From the NCBI GenBank assembly GCA_006226415.1, contig SBGZ01000026.1:1-39682 (forward strand): 39,682 nucleotides of DNA. Direction: 5' to 3'. Below the pieces are notes generated by a model that was not told where the DNA came from, did not search any database, and was given only the letters and a program-made list of their open reading frames with translations. Origin of the DNA: Alphaproteobacteria bacterium. Lineage in GTDB: Bacteria > Pseudomonadota > Alphaproteobacteria > M2410. Both the position numbers and the translations under genes were made by a program. This document shows, in pieces, positions 34,218 to 39,682 of the stretch. Position 1 is the first letter of the stretch. Every line of letters starts with the position of its first letter.

Positions 34218-35445
34218 CCACGTCAACTCCAAGTGCGGCAGCGACCGTAAAGACATCCTTGTCACCGCGCCCACACATATTCATGACCATCAAATGATCA
34301 GAGGGCAGGGTCGGCGCCAATTTGATGACATGGGCAAGGGCGTGAGAAGGCTCAAGCGCCGGGATAATCCCTTCAAGGCGGCAGCAGGTCTGGAAGGCGT
34401 CCAGCGCCTCCCGGTCGGTCGCCGACACATAGTTGACCCGGCCCACTTCATGCAGCCAGGCGTGTTCCGGGCCGATGCCCGGATAATCAAGGCCTGCGGA
34501 AATCGAATGCCCGTCGATGATCTGCCCATCGTCGGTTTGCAGAAGATAGGTGCGATTGCCGTGCAGCACACCAGGCCGTCCGCCCGTGAGCGAGGCCGCA
34601 TGATGACCGTCGCCCTGGTCGACGCCGCGCCCTGCTGCTTCCACTCCGAAGATCTCAATCCCTTCATCGTCGAGGAAGGGATGGAAGAGCCCCATGGCGT
34701 TGGAGCCGCCCCCGATACAAGCCACCAGCGAATCCGGCAGGCGCCCTTCGGCCGCCATCATTTGCTCGCGCACCTCGCGTCCAATGACCGACTGGAAATC
34801 GCGCACCATGGCCGGATAGGGGTGCGGGCCCGCCACCGTGCCGATGATGTAGAAGGTTTCTTCAACATGGGTTACCCAGTCGCGCAGCGCTTCATTCATG
34901 GCATCTTTAAGGGTACCGGTGCCGGAGGTAACCGGCACCACTTCAGCGCCTAAAAGCCGCATGCGGAACACATTGGGCTTTTGCCGTTCAATATCCGTAG
35001 CGCCCATGAAAATCACGCAAGGAAGGCCAAACCGCGCCGCGAAAGTGGCCGTCGCCACGCCGTGCTGGCCCGCGCCGGTTTCGGCGATAATGCGTTTCTT
35101 GCCCATGCGGCGGGCGAGCAGGATCTGCCCCAGCACATTGTTGGCCTTGTGAGAGCCGGTGTGATTGAGCTCGTCGCGTTTGAAATAGATCTTGGCCCCG
35201 CCCAGATGTTCGCTCAAGCGTTCCGCATAATAAAGCGGGCTCGGGCGGCCCACATAATGGGTCCAAAGATCATCCATCTCCGCCTTGAAAGCGGGATCTT
35301 TTTTCGCCTCTTCGTAGGCTGTCTCCAGATCCAGGATCAGCGGCATCAGGGTTTCGGCGACAAAGCGCCCACCAAAAATGCCAAAGCGTCCGTGATCATC
35401 CGGGCCGGAGCGAAGGGAATTGGGTCGTTCTACGCTGTCACTCAT
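34207..35445 (-). CDS. trpB: Tryptophan synthase beta subunit
   Basis: PLP enzyme joining indole and serine into tryptophan, 412 residues. The PLP-binding lysine is in HTGSHKANN, and the phosphate-binding loop is GGGSNAMG. Family blocks [23 protein letters not shown] and EPSHALAH are present. The start ATG overlaps the trpF stop as ATGA (35442-35445), and the end overlaps trpA, so the three subunits are likely translationally coupled. Confidence 0.97.
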   Translation of the reverse strand: MSDSVERPNSLRSGPDDHGRFGIFGGRFVAETLMPLILDLETAYEEAKKDPAFKAEMDDLWTHYVGRPSPLYYAERLSEHLGGAKIYFKRDELNHTGSHKANNVLGQILLARRMGKKRIIAETGAGQHGVATATFAARFGLPCVIFMGATDIERQKPNVFRMRLLGAEVVPVTSGTGTLKDAMNEALRDWVTHVEETFYIIGTVAGPHPYPAMVRDFQSVIGREVREQMMAAEGRLPDSLVACIGGGSNAMGLFHPFLDDEGIEIFGVEAAGRGVDQGDGHHAASLTGGRPGVLHGNRTYLLQTDDGQIIDGHSISAGLDYPGIGPEHAWLHEVGRVNYVSATDREALDAFQTCCRLEGIIPALEPSHALAHVIKLAPTLPSDHLMVMNMCGRGDKDVFTVAAALGVDVDEN

Positions 35446-36086
35446 GAACCTGCCGTGCGGGCCTTCTCTACAAATGCTGTCATCAGATCTTTGTCTTTCA
35501 CGCCGCGGGTGCTTTCTACGCCGGATGAAACATCCAAAAGCCGGGCGCCCGTGACATCCAGCGCTTCTGCCACATTTTCCGGGCGAAGGCCACCCGCAAG
35601 AAACCAGGGCAGCGGGCTTTTGAAGTCTTTCAGGAGCGACCAGTCAAACGCCTCGCCCAGGCCGCCGAATCCTTTCCCGCCGGGAGAGCGGGCATCGAAC
35701 ATCAGATAGTCCGCCACCCGGAAATAGGCCCGTGCCGCCGCCAGGTCATCCGCTTCTGAAACCGGCAAAACCTTGATCACCGGCTTTTCAAAGCGCTCGC
35801 GCACCGCCAGTACCCGCTCGGGGGTTTCTGTTCCATGGAGCTGCACCAGATCAAGAATTTCAATGGCGGCCTCAACTTCGGTGTCGCTGGGATCGACAAA
35901 AAACCCGACCTTTTTGACGTCTGGGCCGGCATAGGCTGAAAGCTCGCTCGCACGCTCAGGTGTCACCGCGCGCACGCTTCCGGGATAAAAGGCAAAGCCG
36001 ATGAAATCCACGTTGAGATCCCGGGCATGGGCCACGGTTTCCTCTGTGGTCAGCCCGCAGATTTTGATCTGGACCGGCAAGGTCAC
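35442..36086 (-). CDS. trpF: Phosphoribosylanthranilate isomerase
   Basis: Isomerises phosphoribosylanthranilate in tryptophan synthesis. The best start is GTG at 36084-36086, which overlaps the pyrF stop as GTGA and gives a normal 214-residue protein beginning [12 protein letters not shown]; the longer open frame runs back through pyrF and is not plausible. The catalytic Cys is in KICGLT, and the catalytic Asp is probably in [15 protein letters not shown], together with the phosphate-binding [10 protein letters not shown]. trpC, trpD and trpE are not in this window. Confidence 0.94.
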   Translation of the reverse strand: MTLPVQIKICGLTTEETVAHARDLNVDFIGFAFYPGSVRAVTPERASELSAYAGPDVKKVGFFVDPSDTEVEAAIEILDLVQLHGTETPERVLAVRERFEKPVIKVLPVSEADDLAAARAYFRVADYLMFDARSPGGKGFGGLGEAFDWSLLKDFKSPLPWFLAGGLRPENVAEALDVTGARLLDVSSGVESTRGVKDKDLMTAFVEKARTAGS

Positions 36087-36793
36087 GCCGCTCGGAGTGT
36101 TTGGGCAATTGCCGCCGCCGCCGCGCGAGGCTCGGAGGCGGTAGTGATGGGCCGTCCGATCACCAGCACATCGGCGCCAAGCTGCAAGGCTTCTTCCGGC
36201 GTCATGACCCGCTTCTGATCGCCGGTGGCCGCCCCCGCCGGGCGAATGCCCGGTACAATGAGTTTGAAGTCCTGCCCGCAGGCCACTTTTACAGCGGCGA
36301 TCTCGTGCGACGAACAAACCACGCCCCCAAGGCCGGAAGCTTTGGCGAGTTGGGCCAGCGCCACCACATGCTCAGCTGGGCTGCGGGTGACGCCAATGTC
36401 GGCGAGGTCATGGACATCAAGGCTGGTCAGCATGGTGACGCCAATGACCAGCGGTGCCCGGGCGCCCGCCTTGGCGGCTTCCTGGGCAGCCGCCTGCATC
36501 ATGGCGCGCCCGCCGCAGCAATGCACATTGATGATCGCTGGCTGCAGATCCAGCACCGCGCGGATGCCGCCCGCCACCGTATTGGGAATGTCGTGGAGTT
36601 TCAGGTCAAAGAAGACCGGCAGGCCGACATCCGTGATGGCGCGCGCGCCTTGCGGACCATTGGCATTGTAAAACTCAAGGCCGATCTTGAGGCCGCCCAC
36701 ATGAGGCGCCACTTCCCGGGCCATTTCAACCGCCCGTCCCACATCCGTGGTGTCGAGGGCGCAATAAATGGGATTTTCGTGAGATTGGGTCAT
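36083..36793 (-). CDS. pyrF: Orotidine 5'-phosphate decarboxylase
   Basis: Last step of UMP synthesis, decarboxylating OMP. The 236-residue protein has the signature FFDLKLHDIPNTV, with the Asp-Lys-Asp catalytic array, the opening CALDTTD block and the phosphate-binding IVPGIRPAG. No clear Shine-Dalgarno sequence precedes the ATG at 36793. It lies 44 bases after lapA and overlaps trpF by four bases, so pyrimidine and tryptophan genes are co-transcribed here, as in many alphaproteobacteria. Confidence 0.96.
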   Translation of the reverse strand: MTQSHENPIYCALDTTDVGRAVEMAREVAPHVGGLKIGLEFYNANGPQGARAITDVGLPVFFDLKLHDIPNTVAGGIRAVLDLQPAIINVHCCGGRAMMQAAAQEAAKAGARAPLVIGVTMLTSLDVHDLADIGVTRSPAEHVVALAQLAKASGLGGVVCSSHEIAAVKVACGQDFKLIVPGIRPAGAATGDQKRVMTPEEALQLGADVLVIGRPITTASEPRAAAAAIAQTLRAA

Positions 36794-36837
36794 GAGGACA
36801 GGGATATAACAAAAACCTGGCCCCGCGCACGAGAAAT

Positions 36838-37218
36838 TTAAGGGTCGATGTGCTTTGTCTGAGGCGCAGGTCCCGTTCCCGGTCCAGGCAGGGCCCCTTG
36901 CGCCTTGCCGGGTTCGGCTTGCGCGATCTCTTTGGTTTTGCGGTCGAGGTCCTTCTCAAGGTGGGCGCGTTTGCGCTTTTCCTGCCGGGCTCGCTTGCGC
37001 CAGCGCCCTTGGCTGAGCCAGCTCGACGAGCCGCCCACGATCACGCCCAGGATAAACAGGGCGAACATCACCACATAGAGCGGAAAGGCAAAGGCCAGCG
37101 CAGGAGTTTCCTGGGAGAACGGGTCAAAGGACAAGATCACATTGTGCCGGTTGGCGATGGCAATAATTACCGCCACCAGAGTCACGAAGATAAGGGTCAC
37201 GAGTGTGCGAAAACGCAT
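36838..37218 (-). CDS. lapA: LapA-domain inner-membrane protein
   Basis: A 126-residue protein with two transmembrane helices (about 5-23 and 43-65) joined by the NRHNVILSFDPF stretch typical of the LapA/DUF1049 family. A basic, coiled-coil-like cytoplasmic region follows (about 70-105). In Escherichia coli LapA acts with LapB in regulating lipopolysaccharide assembly; no lapB is visible here, so the role is by family only. It lies between ihfB and pyrF, a conserved position. Confidence 0.85.
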   Translation of the reverse strand: MRFRTLVTLIFVTLVAVIIAIANRHNVILSFDPFSQETPALAFAFPLYVVMFALFILGVIVGGSSSWLSQGRWRKRARQEKRKRAHLEKDLDRKTKEIAQAEPGKAQGALPGPGTGPAPQTKHIDP

Positions 37219-37267
37219 GTCGGACGAAACCTTTTAAAGCGGGACAGAGAGCCGGTCCCTTGGGCGA

Positions 37268-37603
37268 TCAGTCAGCAATGCCAGGCGTGCCGGTAGAAAA
37301 GCCAGCTTCCGGGGCGGCCGTTTCCAACGTATTGAGACGCTCGCGCAGCTCTTTGCCGCACTTAAAGAAAGGCACATGCTTGGCATCAACCTCAACCGGC
37401 TCGCCGGTGCGCGGATTGCGACCCATGCGGGCAGGACGTTCCTTGACGGAAAAAGCGCCAAAACCCCTCAGTTCCACCCGGTCACCTCGGGCCAGCGCCC
37501 CGGCAATCTCATCAAAGATCGTATTGACGATGCGTTCCACGTCCCGCTGATAAAGATGCGGGTTGGCCTCAGCCAGTCGTGCCACAAGCTCTGATTTGAT
37601 CAT
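37268..37603 (-). CDS. ihfB: Integration host factor beta subunit
   Basis: DNA-bending architectural protein that pairs with IhfA. The 111-residue protein has the family signature [22 protein letters not shown], with the DNA-intercalating proline in the beta-arm, and the [12 protein letters not shown] helix at the end of the fold. A 16-residue C-terminal extension rich in Ala and Gly follows. It lies 247 bases downstream of rpsA, beyond the rpsA terminator, so it probably has its own promoter; no strong -10 is apparent. Confidence 0.95.
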   Translation of the reverse strand: MIKSELVARLAEANPHLYQRDVERIVNTIFDEIAGALARGDRVELRGFGAFSVKERPARMGRNPRTGEPVEVDAKHVPFFKCGKELRERLNTLETAAPEAGFSTGTPGIAD

Positions 37604-37774
37604 GAGTGTTTTACCCCGTTGGGAATCTCAAAAATGGAGGCCTATAGGGCCTCGCCTCGTGGGGGTGTCCCTTTGAGTCCCTCACGCGGTGTAAAAAGTG
37701 CCAAAGGCTGCTCCGCCAGTCAAGGCCTAACCCATTCACATAAAACGGTTTTTTTGAAATTGCGGGGTTTCGGA

Positions 37775-37807
37775 CACAAAAAATGCCGGGGCAGGGCCCC
37801 GGCATTT
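37775..37807 (-). terminator. Intrinsic terminator of rpsA
   Basis: A perfect 11-bp stem, AAATGCCGGGG (37781-37791) with CCCCGGCATTT (37797-37807), and a five-base loop. On the minus strand a run of six T continues from the stem base. It lies 43 bases beyond the rpsA stop and separates rpsA from ihfB. Confidence 0.9.
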
Positions 37808-37849
37808 TCCTTTGATCAGTTCCAGTGAACCGCGATCATTTCATGAAGA

Positions 37850-39568
37850 TCAGCTTTCTTCGCTGTCATCGCCCTGAGCTTTATTGAGGGCCGAGCCCAA
37901 AATATCGCCAAGCGTCGCGCCGGAATCGGAGGAGCCATATTGTGCCACGGCTTCTTTTTCTTCCGCCACTTCGCGGGCTTTGATCGACAGGCCAATCTTG
38001 CGGCTGGCTTTGTCGAGGCTGACAACCTTGGCGTCGATCTTGTCGCCGCGGGCAAAGCGTTCCGGACGTTGTTCAGAACGATCACGGCTGAGGTCGGAGC
38101 GACGGATGAAGCTTTTCACGCCATCACCCACTTCAACTTCAATGCCATTGTCCTGAATGTCCGTCACCGTGCAAGTCACAACAGCGCCGCGCTTGATGTC
38201 GCCAACGGAATCCATCGGATCACCGCCCAGCTGCTTGATGCCGAGGCTGATGCGTTCTTTTTCCATGTCCACGTCAAGGATTACGGCCTTGACCACATCG
38301 CCTTTTTTGTACTCAGCAATGGCTTCTTCACCGGACAGGTTCCAGTCCAGGTCAGACATGTGCACCATGCCGTCCAGATCGTCTTCCAGACCAACAAACA
38401 AACCGAATTCGGTGATGTTCTTGATCTCGCCTTCGATCTCGGTACCAACCGGATATTTCTCCGAGAAGCTCGTCCACGGATTGTCCATGCACTGTTTCAG
38501 GCCAAGAGAGATCCGGCGTTTGGAAGGATCAACTTCCAGCACCATCACTTCCACTTCCTGAGAGGTGGAGACAATCTTGCCCGGATGAACGTTTTTCTTC
38601 ACCCAGCTCATTTCAGAAACGTGCACCAGACCTTCAACACCGGGCTCCAGCTCAACAAATGCGCCGTAGTCGGTGATATTGGTGACCCGGCCGGTGAACT
38701 TGGCGTCGATCGGATATTTGGCTTCAACACCTTCCCACGGATCAGCTTCAAGCTGCTTCATGCCGAGAGAAATACGCTGTGTGTCCTGGTTGATCTTGAC
38801 GATCTGAACCTTGACGGTTTCGCCAATCGCCAGAACATCGGCGGGGTTGTTGACCCGGCGCCAGGCAATATCGGTCACGTGCAACAGCCCGTCGACACCG
38901 CCCAGATCCACGAATGCGCCGTAATCGGTGATGTTTTTGACCACACCCTCGACCACTTGACCTTCTTCCAGGTTGGAAACCAGCTCGTTGCGTTGTTCCG
39001 CCCGTGTTTCTTCCAGAACCGCGCGGCGCGACACAACGATGTTGCCCCGGCGCTTGTCCATTTTCAAAATCTGGAAAGGCTGCGGAATGTTGAGAAGCGG
39101 CGCCACATCGCGTACCGGACGGATGTCCACCTGAGAGCCTGGCAGGAAGGCAACAGCGCCGTCAAGATCGACGGTAAAGCCACCTTTAACCCGGCCAAAG
39201 ATAACGCCCTGAACCCGCTCATTGGCTTCATAGGCTTTCTCAAGATTGACCCAGCTTTCTTCCCGGCGCGCTTTTTCACGGCTCAGCATGGCTTCGCCGG
39301 ATGCGTTTTCAATGCGCTCCAGGTAAACCTCAACCTGATCGCCCACCTTAAGGGTGGAGGCCTGACCGGGTAGAGTGAATTCTTTTAAGGGAATGCGGCC
39401 TTCGGTTTTAAGACCAACATCAATAATGGCCTGGTCGGCTTCAATCGCCAAAACGGTACCGGTAACAACCGAACCTTCGGCAGAATCGTCCTGAGACCAG
39501 GATTCGTCGAGCAGGGCGGCAAAATCATCCCGCGAGGGGTTCAGCCCTGGGTCAACAGTTTCAGACAT
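37850..39568 (-). CDS. rpsA: 30S ribosomal protein S1
   Basis: mRNA-binding ribosomal protein needed to initiate translation on structured or weakly Shine-Dalgarno leaders. The 572-residue product has six S1 repeats at roughly 32-99, 117-183, 205-273, 290-360, 377-447 and 463-532; repeats 3 to 5 are the most alike, with ITDYGAFV, GLLHV or GLVHV signatures. The ATG at 39568 is preferred over one at 39592 because GGAG ends nine bases upstream. A short acidic tail ends the protein. In many proteobacteria cmk lies upstream; here the window ends first. Confidence 0.97.
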   Translation of the reverse strand: MSETVDPGLNPSRDDFAALLDESWSQDDSAEGSVVTGTVLAIEADQAIIDVGLKTEGRIPLKEFTLPGQASTLKVGDQVEVYLERIENASGEAMLSREKARREESWVNLEKAYEANERVQGVIFGRVKGGFTVDLDGAVAFLPGSQVDIRPVRDVAPLLNIPQPFQILKMDKRRGNIVVSRRAVLEETRAEQRNELVSNLEEGQVVEGVVKNITDYGAFVDLGGVDGLLHVTDIAWRRVNNPADVLAIGETVKVQIVKINQDTQRISLGMKQLEADPWEGVEAKYPIDAKFTGRVTNITDYGAFVELEPGVEGLVHVSEMSWVKKNVHPGKIVSTSQEVEVMVLEVDPSKRRISLGLKQCMDNPWTSFSEKYPVGTEIEGEIKNITEFGLFVGLEDDLDGMVHMSDLDWNLSGEEAIAEYKKGDVVKAVILDVDMEKERISLGIKQLGGDPMDSVGDIKRGAVVTCTVTDIQDNGIEVEVGDGVKSFIRRSDLSRDRSEQRPERFARGDKIDAKVVSLDKASRKIGLSIKAREVAEEKEAVAQYGSSDSGATLGDILGSALNKAQGDDSEES

Positions 39569-39682
39569 GTTATCTCCAATCGAGTTCAACAAATATTAAA
39601 GGGCCGGCCGGTTGGCTCCGGCGGTCTTCTCTTGTCATGAGGATGGGCCCCACGGGCACCCTCAAGAGCGCTGATTTTTAAG
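39569..39682. other. rpsA leader at the right edge
   Basis: Upstream region of rpsA up to the window end. It holds the rpsA ribosome site and a GC-rich stretch, but I see no further gene or clear promoter. Confidence 0.4.

Noticed and set aside
37940-39373. A 477-codon open frame on the plus strand opposite rpsA
   Set aside because: It is the antisense of a fully conserved ribosomal protein gene, has a His/Phe/Asn-rich composition typical of antisense frames, and no ribosome site or family resemblance.

Overview
The window is about 39.7 kb of GC-rich, densely packed chromosomal DNA from an alphaproteobacterium. Several features point to this lineage: a ChvI/ChvG two-component system next to a short HprK and a regulatory PTS, a DivL cell-cycle pseudokinase beside ahcY, the alpha-type addB-addA pair, and the rpsA-ihfB-lapA-pyrF-trpFBA-accD-folC run. 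A genus cannot be fixed from the sequence alone; Parvibaculales or Hyphomicrobiales-like groups would fit. I see no prophage, insertion sequence, CRISPR array, rRNA or tRNA.

Left part (1-9.6 kb): a membrane-anchored FKBP with very acidic flanks, a converging orphan ABC ATPase, a small zinc-finger protein followed by polA, an unrecognised four-helix membrane protein, pckA on the minus strand, and a MATE exporter. The exporter sits between pckA and chvI, which are usually neighbours in this class.

Regulatory block (9.7-19.6 kb, plus strand): chvI, chvG, hprK, a mannose-type EIIA, HPr and enzyme I form a tight run with overlapping ends. It is a complete phosphorelay with no sugar permease, so it most likely senses metabolic state. 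ahcY follows with its own promoter, a palindromic operator candidate and a terminator. Then comes divL, in which the phosphoacceptor histidine is a tyrosine.

Accessory insert (19.6-21.7 kb): a 444-bp non-coding array of hairpin repeats, then a minus-strand ferredoxin reductase and ferredoxin pair that probably feeds a cytochrome P450 encoded elsewhere.

Second plus-strand operon (21.8-31.0 kb): tsaE, amgK, murU, addB and addA overlap or nearly touch. They combine tRNA modification, peptidoglycan sugar recycling and double-strand break repair. trxA follows with its own promoter and terminator.

Minus-strand run (39.6-31.1 kb): rpsA with a terminator, then ihfB, lapA, pyrF, trpF, trpB, trpA, accD and folC, with pyrF to trpA overlapping by 4, 4 and 11 bases.

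The most unusual material is non-coding. A 60-bp palindrome occurs twice, in the same orientation, 2-3 bases after the stop codons of polA and ptsP, and a hairpin-repeat array follows divL. Most of the genes are ordinary housekeeping functions, and I did not find a convincing wholly new system.
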